This document shows positions 6,662-13,820 of a DNA stretch of 25,210 bases, one piece after another. The DNA is taken from positions 1 through 25,210 of IMG/VR virus record IMGVR_UViG_3300027733_000191; one strand, given 5' to 3'. How positions within the stretch are numbered: position 1 is the first letter of the stretch; each line of letters starts with the position of its first letter. Under the pieces are notes generated by a model. That model had not been told where the DNA came from, made no database searches, and saw only the letters and a program-made list of their open reading frames with translations. Made by a program: the position numbers and the translations under genes. The DNA is from a virus.

Positions 6662-6895
6662 TTATTTGTTTTTAAATTTTTCGTTAAAATATTGTTCAAA
6701 ATCTTTTTTATAAAGCATTTCTGATTCATTAGCAAACTGTGATGTACTTAAAAACCAAGTTTCTTTATGTTGTTGCTTTTCCATTGCTTTGGCTTGTTCA
6801 AATAGTTCTTTAAAATTTGCGCTCATTGGTTGGCTCAATTTATTTTCAACCATTGCCTCTAACCAATTTACTGCGGTGTGTTTTATCTGTTCCAT
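6662..6895 (-). CDS. Small helical protein with EQAKxMEK motif, 77 aa
   Basis: It encodes 77 aa. The N-terminus ..HTAVNWLEAMVENKL and central FEQAKAMEKQQ resemble the 78-aa protein at 6089-6325. The C-terminus ends ..KKDFEQYFNEKFKNK. It is a small soluble phage protein of unknown function; the paralogy with its near neighbour is visible in the sequence. It overlaps the end of the 236-aa gene by 13 nt, so translation of the two is probably coupled. Confidence 0.6.
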   Translation of the reverse strand: MEQIKHTAVNWLEAMVENKLSQPMSANFKELFEQAKAMEKQQHKETWFLSTSQFANESEMLYKKDFEQYFNEKFKNK

Positions 6896-7593
6896 AAGTC
6901 TTCTATTGTTATTTGTTTAGCCATGTTGATTACTTCTTTTGATTCCATAGATAGTGTTTCAATCTTTGCCCTTAGCTTTCTCCTTAATAAAATGTCATTC
7001 GTTTTACACTGCATTTCTAAGTCTTCTCTAACATAGTCAAATGCTTCATCAATATTATAAGTATATTCAATGTCTATTACCTCATTTGTATCAACTAATA
7101 TCTTGTATATGTCGCCTATGCTTGGTTCATATAGTCCAAAATGACCAGTTTTTAAATAAAGAGATTTTGCATAAGACATAAATTCATCCCTAATTCTTAG
7201 CTTATCTTCTTCGGTATATTCCTTAATAGGTTCAATTCTTGGTGTGCTGCGTATTTTAATAGCATTTAAGCGCTTTTCTTCTGCCATAAATGACTTAATC
7301 CACTGATGAAAGGTAACTATGTTTAAACCAAAGTATTCGCCATATATCTTTCTTACTCCATTTTGGAAGCATAAATCAAGTTCATCAATTTTGAGGTTAA
7401 TAAAGTATCGTTTGATTTCGTTTATTACTCCATTTGATAGGCTGATTAATTCCTTAGATTCAATTACCTTTCCGCAATCGATGTAAGTCTTTGCAAGTAC
7501 TTTTATTACTCGGTCTTTAAGTTCTTGTTGCTGCATATCAACTATTAATTTCGAGTTGAGTGCGATTAAGTAGTGATTGTCGTTTGTTTTCAT
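6883..7593 (-). CDS. Unknown phage protein, 236 aa (replication-region type)
   Basis: It encodes 236 aa of mixed helix with no membrane segment. The pattern ..CGKVIESKELISLSNGVINEIKRYF.., a central YFGLNIVTFHQWIKSFM and a lysine/arginine-rich C-terminus (..LLRRKLRAKIETLS..) is one I associate with proteins beside replication genes in Bacteroidota phages, but I cannot assign a biochemical role. The start is ATG at 7593. Between it and the next gene upstream lies 74 nt of AT-rich DNA. Confidence 0.6.
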   Translation of the reverse strand: MKTNDNHYLIALNSKLIVDMQQQELKDRVIKVLAKTYIDCGKVIESKELISLSNGVINEIKRYFINLKIDELDLCFQNGVRKIYGEYFGLNIVTFHQWIKSFMAEEKRLNAIKIRSTPRIEPIKEYTEEDKLRIRDEFMSYAKSLYLKTGHFGLYEPSIGDIYKILVDTNEVIDIEYTYNIDEAFDYVREDLEMQCKTNDILLRRKLRAKIETLSMESKEVINMAKQITIEDLWNR

Positions 7594-7619
7594 TTTTGTT
7601 TTTTAGTTTTAGTTTTCAT

Positions 7620-7704
7620 TATATATTATATTATGCTTTAAATAATCTTTTAGCCATAATGAATATTTTAGTTTTCATCGTGTATCATATTAAGAGCCTC
7701 TTTT
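7620..7704 (-). repeat. Short direct repeats ATGAAAACTAA around the 63-aa gene
   Basis: ATGAAAACTAA occurs three times within about 250 bp on the minus strand: at the start of the 63-aa gene (7859), at its end (around 7678, where it reads Asp-Glu-Asn-stop in another frame) and in the intergenic DNA (around 7626). The last two share ATGAAAACTAAAA. These repeats suggest small duplications or slippage in this stretch. No mobile element is visible. Confidence 0.4.
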
Positions 7705-7859
7705 GACCACTCCGAAAGTTTAGACTTTACAATTAATTTCAGTCCATCAACCTTTGACAATGGACAGCGAAATGCAACCGTTTTAGTTTCTTCGTTGTAT
7801 TTAGGTTTAGCACCCGACCCTTGACGAGTGCCTCCCCTTGTTTCTTTCTTAGTTTTCAT
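7668..7859 (-). CDS. Small basic protein with GxGRQGSGAKPK-type N-terminus, 63 aa
   Basis: It encodes 63 aa. The basic N-terminus (KKETRGGTRQGSGAKPKY) is followed by a short strand TVAFRCP and a helical C-terminus. The overall form resembles the small ribbon-helix-helix-like or nucleic-acid-binding proteins found widely in Bacteroidota genomes and phages (..GGxRxGSGRKP..FRVP..). The last residues SKEALNMIHDEN are nearly the same as the end of the replication-module protein at 8555-9247. Its ATG abuts the stop of the 195-aa gene. Confidence 0.6.
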   Translation of the reverse strand: MKTKKETRGGTRQGSGAKPKYNEETKTVAFRCPLSKVDGLKLIVKSKLSEWSKEALNMIHDEN

Positions 7860-8447
7860 TTATGCAACTTTTATAGCGTTGGTAATAAATGATTTTAAAG
7901 CATCTCTATTAATACCCGAACCGCCACAATCAAAACATATTCCTTTTGCGTAATAGCTAAATGCAGGTATTATGCCAACTCCATTGCATTTACCACAAGA
8001 ACAATCACCTTTTGCAGCAAATAATTTAGGTGCAAAAAAATCTTTATCCTCACGAATAATAGTTAATAATTGAGCAACACGAGTTTGAATTTCGCTTATT
8101 GAAATAGATGTATTATCGTAGTATTCTGTATGGGTTGCATACTCCCAAGTTAAATCTATATGCTGAATATGCTTAAATTTTGTTGTAAGGCTTTTTTGCA
8201 TTAAATGACCATAATATGTTTTTCCGTACAAAGTTACTTTGTATGCAGTAGGTCTTTTTTTACCATCTTTACACATCATCCAAAAACCTCTACCATTTTC
8301 TTTAGCATTGTAGGCTTCTGATGGTATTAATGTAAGGCTCATAATACCGCTATCTATTAGCAAGTTCATATTTCTTACTGCTGTTTCTCTGTTAGTGTTG
8401 CTGTTTTTGTAACCAGCTCCGTTTAATAATTTAATGATAGTATTCAT
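7860..8447 (-). CDS. Unknown protein with DnaJ-like zinc motifs, 195 aa
   Basis: It encodes 195 aa. The first part starts MNTIIKLLNGAGYKNSNTNRETAVRNMNLL and looks like a helix-turn-helix-type helical region. The C-terminal part has two CxxCxGxG-like knuckles: CSCGKCNGVG (about 149-158) and CFDCGGSG (about 171-178). These resemble half of a DnaJ cysteine-rich domain and probably bind one zinc. No J-domain is present. It is the first gene after the strong Bacteroidota promoter at 8471-8501, which should drive it independently. Confidence 0.6.
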   Translation of the reverse strand: MNTIIKLLNGAGYKNSNTNRETAVRNMNLLIDSGIMSLTLIPSEAYNAKENGRGFWMMCKDGKKRPTAYKVTLYGKTYYGHLMQKSLTTKFKHIQHIDLTWEYATHTEYYDNTSISISEIQTRVAQLLTIIREDKDFFAPKLFAAKGDCSCGKCNGVGIIPAFSYYAKGICFDCGGSGINRDALKSFITNAIKVA

Positions 8448-8470
8448 ATCGTTTGTTTTTAATTACCCTA

Positions 8471-8501
8471 CAAATATACAATCTTATTTTGAAACTGCAA
8501 A
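8471..8501 (-). promoter_or_regulatory. Bacteroidota-type promoter (TTTG-N19-TATATTTG)
   Basis: On the minus strand TTTG (8501-8498) is followed by a 19-nt spacer and TATATTTG (8478-8471), an exact fit to the -33 TTTG / -7 TAnnTTTG consensus of the Bacteroidota primary sigma factor. The expected start lies about 8465, 17-20 nt before the ATG at 8447. It is the best promoter in the window and supports the host assignment. Confidence 0.75.
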
Positions 8502-8554
8502 CTATTTCAAATATTTATTAAATATATTTTATAACTTATTGAAAATCAAACGCT

Positions 8555-9247
8555 CTAATTTTCATCATAAATCATATTAAGTGCCTCTTTTGCTGAATTA
8601 ACCATTGATTCCATTTTGCTAGGTTGACCATTGGACAAATTTTGTCCTTTGTTAATTGGTTTCATATATTGGATTACATTGGCTAATTTAGTCTTCCAAT
8701 TCTTTATTGGAGTATCATGTCCATCGTGCCAATTATTCGTGTTATAATCAAAGTATTTAGCCTTTAAAGCATATTCATAGTTACCTATCATTTCTGCTTT
8801 TTCAATACAAGCTAATCCGTATACTACAAATTCATGTTCAGTTGGTGGTGAAAATATTTTTTTATTTTTACTTATACCTTTTAATATTATACTATTATTA
8901 TTTATATTATTATCATTTATTATATTTGCTTCAAGGGACTCTTCAAGGGGTGTTTGAGGGATGTCTAAGACCCCTTCAAGGGTATCTTCTGTATCTTCTT
9001 GATTATTAGATTTTACCTCATAACCTTTTAAGCCAAATTCTTTTGCTTCTAATACATAGTCCATAGTCTTCTTATAAGTCTCGAAATACTTTTTTACAAT
9101 TTTTGTTTTGATTGTTAAATCTTTTTTCAAATAATATCTAAAAACATTAGAAATAAATTCATCTAAGTGCTTATCATTTTCAAAAAATACTTCTGCAATC
9201 TCAATATCTTGTTTTGTGATTTTACAGTATTCCTTTTTAATCTTCAT
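8555..9247 (-). CDS. Replication-module protein (DnaD/O-like position), about 230 aa
   Basis: I place the start at the ATG at 9247 ([13 protein letters not shown]). A longer version from a TTG at 9292 would run through the leader's terminator hairpin. The N-terminal part is helical and basic; a low-complexity linker with NDNNINNN follows. The C-terminal segment ..[16 protein letters not shown].. to ..[19 protein letters not shown] is like the end of phage replication proteins in this host group (F-D-Y/S-x-x-W .. xKNWKxxxxxW/I). The last 12 residues [13 protein letters not shown] repeat the tail of the 63-aa protein. It is adjacent to NinG and recombination genes. The family call is tentative. 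Confidence 0.5.
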   Translation of the reverse strand: MKIKKEYCKITKQDIEIAEVFFENDKHLDEFISNVFRYYLKKDLTIKTKIVKKYFETYKKTMDYVLEAKEFGLKGYEVKSNNQEDTEDTLEGVLDIPQTPLEESLEANIINDNNINNNSIILKGISKNKKIFSPPTEHEFVVYGLACIEKAEMIGNYEYALKAKYFDYNTNNWHDGHDTPIKNWKTKLANVIQYMKPINKGQNLSNGQPSKMESMVNSAKEALNMIYDEN

Positions 9248-9257
9248 TTTTCTGCAT

Positions 9258-9374
9258 AAAAAAAGCATCGCTACTTTCTCTGTTTGACACAATCCCCAGT
9301 AAAGGATTACAGATACTTATAACGATGCTTAATTTAAATTTCTTCATACTGATAATTTTGGCAAGGTGTCAAAC
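9258..9374 (-). promoter_or_regulatory. Structured leader with interleaved inverted repeats and terminator-like U-tract
   Basis: In RNA order: GTTTGACAC (9374-9366), AAGCATCG (9330-9323), a small hairpin AATCC/GGATT (9308-9304 with 9295-9291), GTGTCAAAC (9290-9282), then CGATGCTT running into seven U (9270-9258). The first and fourth parts pair perfectly over 9 bp; the second and last over 8 bp. The two helices interleave, so they form a pseudoknot or compete. The U-tract ends 11 nt before the ATG at 9247. This looks like an attenuator or a riboswitch-like control of the replication gene. It is not a class I recognise. Confidence 0.55.
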
Positions 9375-9405
9375 TTGTTACTCCAATTTTCTTTTACAAA
9401 TATAA

Positions 9406-9498
9406 CTAATGGTTAATCAAATAATGGAATAATTTTAAGAGATATTTTTTCACAAATAATTCCCATACTGTTATAGTTATGATTATCTTGACTATCAT
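9406..9498 (-). CDS. Possible 30-aa hydrophobic peptide, coupled to the upstream stop
   Basis: ATG at 9498 overlaps the TGA stop of the 87-aa HTH gene (ATGA) and opens a 30-codon frame beginning MIVKIIITITVWELFVKKYL. It is hydrophobic with several Lys, like a membrane-active peptide or leader. AT-rich DNA yields such peptides by chance, so support is the coupling only. A TATATTTG follows at 9404-9397, but its nearest TTTG lies 13 nt upstream, too close for a standard promoter. Confidence 0.3.
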   Translation of the reverse strand: MIVKIIITITVWELFVKKYLLKLFHYLINH

Positions 9499-9758
9499 TG
9501 GTAACTATTGATTAGCTTTTTAGATGTCTTCTTGAAGTCCAAAGAATACTCAATAAATGAACAACTATTGCCAAAGATTGATAACTTAGTAACTCGTTCT
9601 TTCTTGATTGAGAATCCCAGTGCAATGATGTCTGCAATTCGCTGCGGTAACTTGGTGCAATAGCCAAATTGTTTTTGCGTTGCTTGAATTGATGTGATGC
9701 TGTTACCTGCTATCATATAGTAGATGATTGCTTCGGTTTGTGTTTTTGGTTTTTTCAT
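9495..9758 (-). CDS. Helix-turn-helix protein (HTH_39-like), 87 aa
   Basis: It encodes 87 aa. The N-terminal QTEAIIYYMIAGNSITSIQATQKQFGYCTKLPQRIADI.. (residues about 7-45) is a winged-helix/HTH pattern found in many phage replication-region proteins, where the typical form reads ..ITSxEAxxxFGxTRLxxRIxDL.. The C-terminal part is short and basic-hydrophobic (..FKKTSKKLINSYQ). It probably binds DNA. It lies between the homing-endonuclease-like gene and the structured leader, and could regulate replication genes. Confidence 0.65.
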   Translation of the reverse strand: MKKPKTQTEAIIYYMIAGNSITSIQATQKQFGYCTKLPQRIADIIALGFSIKKERVTKLSIFGNSCSFIEYSLDFKKTSKKLINSYQ

Positions 9759-9773
9759 TTTATTTTTTTGGTT

Positions 9774-10421
9774 TTAATCGTTTGTAATTCTTCTATAATA
9801 GTTCCCAATTTTTATTGGGGTATCAAATGCTTTTTGGGCATCCCAACCTCTAACTATTCTTGCCCTTATACTTACATAATCCGCTCTTCTATTTAATTTT
9901 TCTACTAATAACATAAATGCATATTTCTCTCCATTGTATGTAACCATTAAAGTATTATCTCTATTATTGTTATTTATTTTACTTGTAACCCACCTGCAGT
10001 TATTTGGTTCATATCCTTTTGAATTATCTTGCCTATCAATTTGCAAACCTTTCTCATACCCATTTTTTAAAGCCCAGTCTTTAAAGTCAAAATAATCATT
10101 AAGCCACTGATCACATACTTTTATACCTTTTCTAAAATACAAATGGTTTTCAAAATAATTTTCAGCACATCTTCTGATCATTGCTTTCCAAACCTTACAT
10201 AAATAAGTACCACTTTCCCCTTTTAATACATGAGAACAACCGCATGAAGTAATTCTTAACCTAATCAAATGAATTAATCGTATTGATTTTATATTACCAC
10301 AATCACATTTACATACAATCGTTCTGTTTTTCTGCCCACTTGGTAGTATTAACTTTTCTCCTTCTTTTACTACTAAAAATTTACCAAATCTCTGACCTTC
10401 TTTTAATTCAATTCTTTTCAT
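9774..10421 (-). CDS. Homing-endonuclease-like protein (AP2/HNH type), 215 aa
   Basis: It has an N-terminal zinc-ribbon-like part (KCDCGN .. SCGC, residues about 37-63). A central segment GIKVCDQWLNDYFDFKDWALKNG is followed by LQIDRQDNSKGYEPNNCRWVT (by position about 128-148), the signature of free-standing phage endonucleases related to HNH/AP2 homing enzymes. The C-terminal helix-loop region probably contacts DNA. Such genes are selfish invaders of phage genomes. Here it stands alone between NinG and the HTH gene, with no obvious intron beside it. Confidence 0.65.
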   Translation of the reverse strand: MKRIELKEGQRFGKFLVVKEGEKLILPSGQKNRTIVCKCDCGNIKSIRLIHLIRLRITSCGCSHVLKGESGTYLCKVWKAMIRRCAENYFENHLYFRKGIKVCDQWLNDYFDFKDWALKNGYEKGLQIDRQDNSKGYEPNNCRWVTSKINNNNRDNTLMVTYNGEKYAFMLLVEKLNRRADYVSIRARIVRGWDAQKAFDTPIKIGNYYRRITND

Positions 10422-10435
10422 GTTTATATTATATT

Positions 10436-11053
10436 TTAATGTTGCAATATAAACATTTTATATGATATTCCAATTTCTAAGTTAAATTTATTTCTATAAT
10501 CAATACGTTCTTTAGCACTTAAATTAAGATTATGGTCTTTAAATTCTTTTATTATCTTATTAGCTATATCATTCATTATCTCTAATTCAAAACTTGAATA
10601 TTTTTCTAACTTAGTAGATTTTAAACTTATTATATAATCTAAATAATCCTTTCCATATTCTCTTACTATACCTTCTTGCATTTTAACATCATTGCTTTGA
10701 TAATGGTTTGAATATGCTGACTGCCTATGTATATTATGTAGGTTAAATTTAATATTGTTATTACCACCTCGAGCATAAATATGCCCACCATGCATTTGTC
10801 CTTTAGTTCCAGTTGCTAAACATGGTAAGCCCTTATCAATTAGCCTTGCAATTAGTTGAACTTTTTTTTGAAGCAATTTATCATAATCAGTATTTTCTTT
10901 TTTTAAATCTGATTTAATAGCTTTTTCAACCTTGTTATAATTGACTTTTGCAGGCTTCAACTTACCCAACTCAATAGCACACTTGATACTGCATACCTTG
11001 TTTAAGCTATTGAATTGAGTGAATTGTTTTTTACAGAATTTGCACTTAGCCAT
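10436..11053 (-). CDS. ninG: NinG/Rap-like recombination endonuclease, 205 aa
   Basis: It encodes 205 aa. An N-terminal zinc ribbon CKFCKKQF .. CSIKCA (residues 4-26) is followed by a long basic helix. The core KGLPCLATGTKGQMHGGHIYARGGNNNIKFNLHNIHRQS (by position) has the HxGH.. and NxHxQ pattern of the lambda NinG (Rap) family, which cleaves Holliday-type junctions during Red recombination. It starts as TAATG on the stop of the 69-aa gene. The exonuclease and annealing genes are close, matching a lambda-like recombination module. Confidence 0.78.
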   Translation of the reverse strand: MAKCKFCKKQFTQFNSLNKVCSIKCAIELGKLKPAKVNYNKVEKAIKSDLKKENTDYDKLLQKKVQLIARLIDKGLPCLATGTKGQMHGGHIYARGGNNNIKFNLHNIHRQSAYSNHYQSNDVKMQEGIVREYGKDYLDYIISLKSTKLEKYSSFELEIMNDIANKIIKEFKDHNLNLSAKERIDYRNKFNLEIGISYKMFILQH

Positions 11054-11262
11054 TATTTCATTTTAGAGATATATTCTTCTAATGACATTTCGGTATCATT
11101 CTCACCATACCAATGTATCAAATAATCGCCTGAACTTAGTTTAGTTAAAACTATTTCATGTTCTACATTTTCAGCATATCCATGCTCACCTACTTTAGCG
11201 CAGTCTACAATCTCACCTTTAGGTGTTAAATCAAATTTGTTTTTTAAAATTAAAATACTCAT
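11053..11262 (-). CDS. Small unknown protein, 69 aa
   Basis: It encodes 69 aa, acidic and strand-rich (..GYAENVEHEIVLTKLSSGDYLIHWYGEND..), with no membrane segment or zinc motif. I do not recognise a family. Its TAA overlaps the NinG ATG (TAATG), so it is part of the recombination operon. The ATG at 11262 follows an A-rich stretch typical of Bacteroidota starts. Confidence 0.55.
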   Translation of the reverse strand: MSILILKNKFDLTPKGEIVDCAKVGEHGYAENVEHEIVLTKLSSGDYLIHWYGENDTEMSLEEYISKMK

Positions 11263-11288
11263 GTTTTTTTTATGCCGTCTATGGCTGT

Positions 11289-11708
11289 TTAGTTAATTGT
11301 TTTTAATGGATGATATTCGCAATCTGCAAGTAAATTTCCTATACTTCTAATTTCTACTAAGTCTCTTGGAGTTAATTTAAACCATTCACCCACTACTCTT
11401 TTCTGTTTAAATTCTTTATGTAACCAAGATTCTAATACTTTATTTCTTTCATCATATCCCCTTTCACAACCTAACGAAAGTAATAAATGTAAATTAGCCC
11501 CACTTTGATTTTTTAGCTGTCTAAATCTTTCTTTTAAATTATTAGTAATTCCTATTTTAAATAAACCACTATCTTGATTCAAAATTACATATACATAGTG
11601 TAACATATCTCCCATAATACACCTTTCAAATTCTTCAAGAGTTAACTCTTCAATGTCATCAGGCGAACAAGGATGAAATCTTTTAATATATCTTTCTATT
11701 AAATCCAT
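11289..11708 (-). CDS. GIY-YIG/T5orf172-type nuclease-like protein, 139 aa
   Basis: It encodes 139 aa. The core MLHYVYVILNQDSGLFKIG (by position about 35-53) and ITNNLKERFRQLKNQSG.. fit the T5orf172/MUG113 branch of the GIY-YIG superfamily: a Y-V-Y-V-I strand in place of GIY, the K-I-G strand, then the Arg helix. The downstream conserved acidic residue is probably in LESWLHKEF (E near 106), and EWFKL closes the domain. It is probably a small nuclease. It lies 3 nt downstream of the YqaJ exonuclease gene. Confidence 0.72.
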   Translation of the reverse strand: MDLIERYIKRFHPCSPDDIEELTLEEFERCIMGDMLHYVYVILNQDSGLFKIGITNNLKERFRQLKNQSGANLHLLLSLGCERGYDERNKVLESWLHKEFKQKRVVGEWFKLTPRDLVEIRSIGNLLADCEYHPLKTIN

Positions 11709-11711
11709 AAA

Positions 11712-12374
11712 TTAGCCATTTAATTGTTTTAAAAGTTTATCACGATAATTTGAAGCTGCGTTTATCTTATCCATTAATAATTCAACCCTACCATTGTCAT
11801 AAGGAATAGTTACATAATGAACTTGATTCTCATGCTGTTTTATTCTTGGGTCATAACTCATTAATACTGCCTCTTTTCTTTGCGTTAAAAACATATTAAG
11901 TTGGCACTGGTCGTAATACATCGGATATTCTTTTTGGATATTGTCAGCGTTCACAAAAAGTTTATTATAAAGGTGTGTATCTGAATTAGGGCATTTAATT
12001 TCAACTATCTTATCTTTTAGAATGACATCTGGAGTGCCACCACATATTCCCATATAAGTAAAGAAAACAAAACCACCCACCGAAGTATATATAAAGTCAT
12101 TGTCATTAACATCTAATCCGTTATCCTCTGCATATCTTAACACCGCTTGCGATTCGTTCTCTAATCCCCAATCAATCGCAGCGTTAAAGATGTCGGGTTT
12201 TGGTTCGCCTACCTGGTCGTTGATAGTTTCAAGTATGTAAGAAACTGCACCAACTGAAAGTCCTGTTTCACTTTTGCCATTTGCGGTTAGTTTGTTGATG
12301 TTGGATGCTGTGAATAAACCTTTGCGGTATTCTTTCCATTGCTCCTTTGTTTCAAATATAAATCTCTCTATCAT
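11712..12374 (-). CDS. YqaJ/lambda-Exo-like exonuclease, 220 aa
   Basis: This is a PD-(D/E)xK exonuclease that resects double-stranded DNA to provide 3' ssDNA for annealing. Visible motifs are ..GLENESQAVLRYAEDNGLDV (E72), GGTPDVILKDKIVEIKCP with D116, E125 and K127 as the metal/catalytic set, and a C-terminal YYDQCQLNMFLT helix typical of the YqaJ domain. It starts at an ATG preceded by AAGGAGAAAAATAT, a clear Shine-Dalgarno, and overlaps the annealing gene by 4 nt. The pair forms a lambda Red-like recombination system. Confidence 0.85.
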   Translation of the reverse strand: MIERFIFETKEQWKEYRKGLFTASNINKLTANGKSETGLSVGAVSYILETINDQVGEPKPDIFNAAIDWGLENESQAVLRYAEDNGLDVNDNDFIYTSVGGFVFFTYMGICGGTPDVILKDKIVEIKCPNSDTHLYNKLFVNADNIQKEYPMYYDQCQLNMFLTQRKEAVLMSYDPRIKQHENQVHYVTIPYDNGRVELLMDKINAASNYRDKLLKQLNG

Positions 12375-12913
12375 ATATTTTTCTCCTTATTACTTTTGAT
12401 GAAATTCAATGTATCTGCATCCACTTTAAATTCGATTGTATCACGTCTGTTTAAGTTAGCCCCAAATAAGTTTCCAAACATATCACAGGCGTCTTTTATC
12501 GCTATTGTCTTAGCTATTGGATAAGCCATCTGCAATGCACCATTATTGATATTCGCAAGGTCGGCAGGTGATGTATCTTTTTTAGTCTGTAATTGACAAG
12601 CCCCTATACCATCGTGAAAATTCCACTCATTGTTTGTAGGGTTTAAATAGTGAACTCTAACGGTTACCCAAACTCCATTGAAGGCTGTTCCCTGATTAGT
12701 GATTTCGATTTTATACTGCTTAAAGATTTTCTTGAGCAAGTGTTCGACCTTGTCTATTGGAAGGTAGTTGTAATCTCTAATGTACGGATGTTTCTTCACC
12801 CAACTTGTAGGCGGTTGCTGGCTTAATAGCAAGTTGAAAGCATCATTCTTGTAGCTTAGTTCGACATCTTGCGTGAGGTCGCTAAGTGTTGGTAGTTGTT
12901 GTTTGTCTGTCAT
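12371..12913 (-). CDS. Single-strand annealing protein (ERF/Rad52-like), 180 aa
   Basis: It encodes 180 aa. ..YLPIDKVEHLLKKIFKQY.., then ..GVWVTVRVHYLNPTNNEW.. and ..GALQMAYPIAKTIAIKDACD.. MFGNLFGANLNRRD by position, follow the strand-strand-strand-helix core of phage annealing proteins and the FG.. end typical of this Bacteroidota group. It should coat ssDNA made by the YqaJ exonuclease and pair homologous strands. Its ATG overlaps the upstream TGA (ATGA). The exact superfamily (ERF, Rad52/Sak or RecT-type) cannot be decided by eye. Confidence 0.72.
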   Translation of the reverse strand: MTDKQQLPTLSDLTQDVELSYKNDAFNLLLSQQPPTSWVKKHPYIRDYNYLPIDKVEHLLKKIFKQYKIEITNQGTAFNGVWVTVRVHYLNPTNNEWNFHDGIGACQLQTKKDTSPADLANINNGALQMAYPIAKTIAIKDACDMFGNLFGANLNRRDTIEFKVDADTLNFIKSNKEKNI

Positions 12914-13140
12914 TTTAGTAGCTCATTTATTTGTTTTATCGTTTGTTTATATTGGGTTTCGTTATGTTTGATTTGGGCTTCGCAATTCGTAATTTGAGTT
13001 AAGAATAATCTACTACTTTGAGTATCTTGTACTTCACTCCATTTGTCCTGCAAGAATATAATTTGTTCTTTGTAATCCCTAATGAGGTTCAAAATTTCTC
13101 TCAAATTAGTGGTCAAATCATTGATTAATTGATAGTTCAT
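12910..13140 (-). CDS. Small coiled-coil protein, 76 aa
   Basis: It encodes 76 aa with leucine/isoleucine spacing typical of a coiled coil throughout (..LREILNLIRDYKEQIIFLQDKW.. and ..QIKHNETQYKQTIKQINELLK). No catalytic motif is present. Its ATG overlaps the upstream TGA (ATGA) and its stop overlaps the annealing-protein ATG, so the three are translated as a chain. The function is unknown; an accessory of recombination is possible from position alone. Confidence 0.6.
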   Translation of the reverse strand: MNYQLINDLTTNLREILNLIRDYKEQIIFLQDKWSEVQDTQSSRLFLTQITNCEAQIKHNETQYKQTIKQINELLK

Positions 13141-13334
13141 TTTAGTTCTTTTAGTAATTCGTTAAATAATTCGGTTGCTTCTTTTGTTGATGAGCGGTAC
13201 TGGACTATGCCTACACCTTTCTTATAGTGGATAATTCGATAATTAGCATTGCTTAAATCACGTTCTAATACTAATTGCTCTGTTTTACCCCATCTATAAT
13301 CTAATCGCTTATGTGTTTGTCTTTCTCTACTCAT
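13137..13334 (-). CDS. Small basic unknown protein, 65 aa
   Basis: It encodes 65 aa. A basic N-terminus MSRERQTHKRLDYRWGK precedes a strand region ..YRIIHYKKGVGIVQYRS and a C-terminal helix TELFNELLKEL. It is not a family I recognise. It overlaps both neighbours (8 nt upstream, ATGA downstream), which supports real translation. It could bind nucleic acid because of its basic N-terminus, but that is only composition. Confidence 0.55.
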   Translation of the reverse strand: MSRERQTHKRLDYRWGKTEQLVLERDLSNANYRIIHYKKGVGIVQYRSSTKEATELFNELLKELK

Positions 13335-13560
13335 AACTTAAATCTTTTTTGTTGGTTAATGCTGTATATTCAATCTGCAATCGTGCTACTAATTCGGTTT
13401 GCACATCCCACTCGTTCAATGCCTCTGTGCATTCTTTGTAGGCTTCGTCAGTTTCATACAAGTATCTTCTGTTTAATGCTGCGGTGTGCTTTCTTTGACA
13501 TTCAAATAATCGGTTCTTTTGTCTTTGAAGTTCTCTGTATTCTATGCTTATTTCTCTCAT
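13327..13560 (-). CDS. Small coiled-coil protein, 77 aa
   Basis: It encodes 77 aa, nearly all helical and charged (..IEYRELQRQKNRLFECQRKHTAAL.. then ..ECTEALNEWDVQTELVARLQIEY..). The heptad-like spacing suggests a dimeric coiled coil. No family is recognised. It overlaps the 104-aa gene by a few bases and the 65-aa gene by 8 nt, in line with a compact early operon. Confidence 0.55.
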   Translation of the reverse strand: MREISIEYRELQRQKNRLFECQRKHTAALNRRYLYETDEAYKECTEALNEWDVQTELVARLQIEYTALTNKKDLSYE

Positions 13561-13820
13561 ATTATCTTTGTTATTAGTGGGAATGATTCGTTTACTTTAA
13601 ATTTGTTTATTCTTTCTTGCGTTTCTGCCATTAGTGTTTCTAAATACTTTCTCGCATCTGATTCTTTTACAAAAAGTGTTCTATCAATTACATCTGATCT
13701 GCCGTTGTTATGAGCGTGGCATACTTCAAATAGTTTCTTTTCGTAAAGGTATTGCAATTTAAACCCATTAGCACCTATTGAGGTCTGCTCTATCGTTTTT
13801 ATATTTCTTGGTCTTGCCAT
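13557..13820 (-). CDS. Small DNA-associated-type unknown, 87 aa
   Basis: I start it at the ATG at 13820 (MARPRNIKTIEQ), which overlaps the upstream stop as TAATG. A longer frame to 13871 would run into the upstream gene. The protein has a basic N-terminus, a strand segment FKLQYLYEKKLFEVCHAHN and a C-terminal helix ..SDARKYLETLMAETQERINKF.. The sequence is like the AP2-like/DNA-contact repeats of small phage proteins but I cannot confirm it. The function is unknown. Confidence 0.55.
   Translation of the reverse strand: MARPRNIKTIEQTSIGANGFKLQYLYEKKLFEVCHAHNNGRSDVIDRTLFVKESDARKYLETLMAETQERINKFKVNESFPLITKII

Larger units (their letters stand above)
7669..8591 (-). repeat. Duplicated 3'-end coding sequence (7669-7704 and 8556-8591)
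   Basis: The two stretches match at most positions and encode the same C-terminal peptide, KEALNMI(H/Y)DEN, followed directly by a stop in both genes. The DNA similarity ends at the upstream side of this motif; the rest of the two proteins is unrelated. Interval limits mark the outer edges of the two copies; the DNA between is not repeat. Confidence 0.6.

Noticed and set aside
9248-9292. TTG start at 9292 for the replication-module gene
   Set aside because: It would translate through the terminator-like hairpin and U-tract; an ATG at 9247 follows directly. For similar reasons I moved the starts at 13871, 15407, 17186 and 17427 to internal ATGs.
9258-9374. Hammerhead ribozyme
   Set aside because: The CUGANGA and GAAA core elements are not present in the right order on either strand.
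9774-10421. The homing-endonuclease-like gene as the agent of the terL interruption
   Set aside because: It is 8 kb away and the 36-nt gap has no intron features. A historical link cannot be excluded, but nothing in the sequence supports it.
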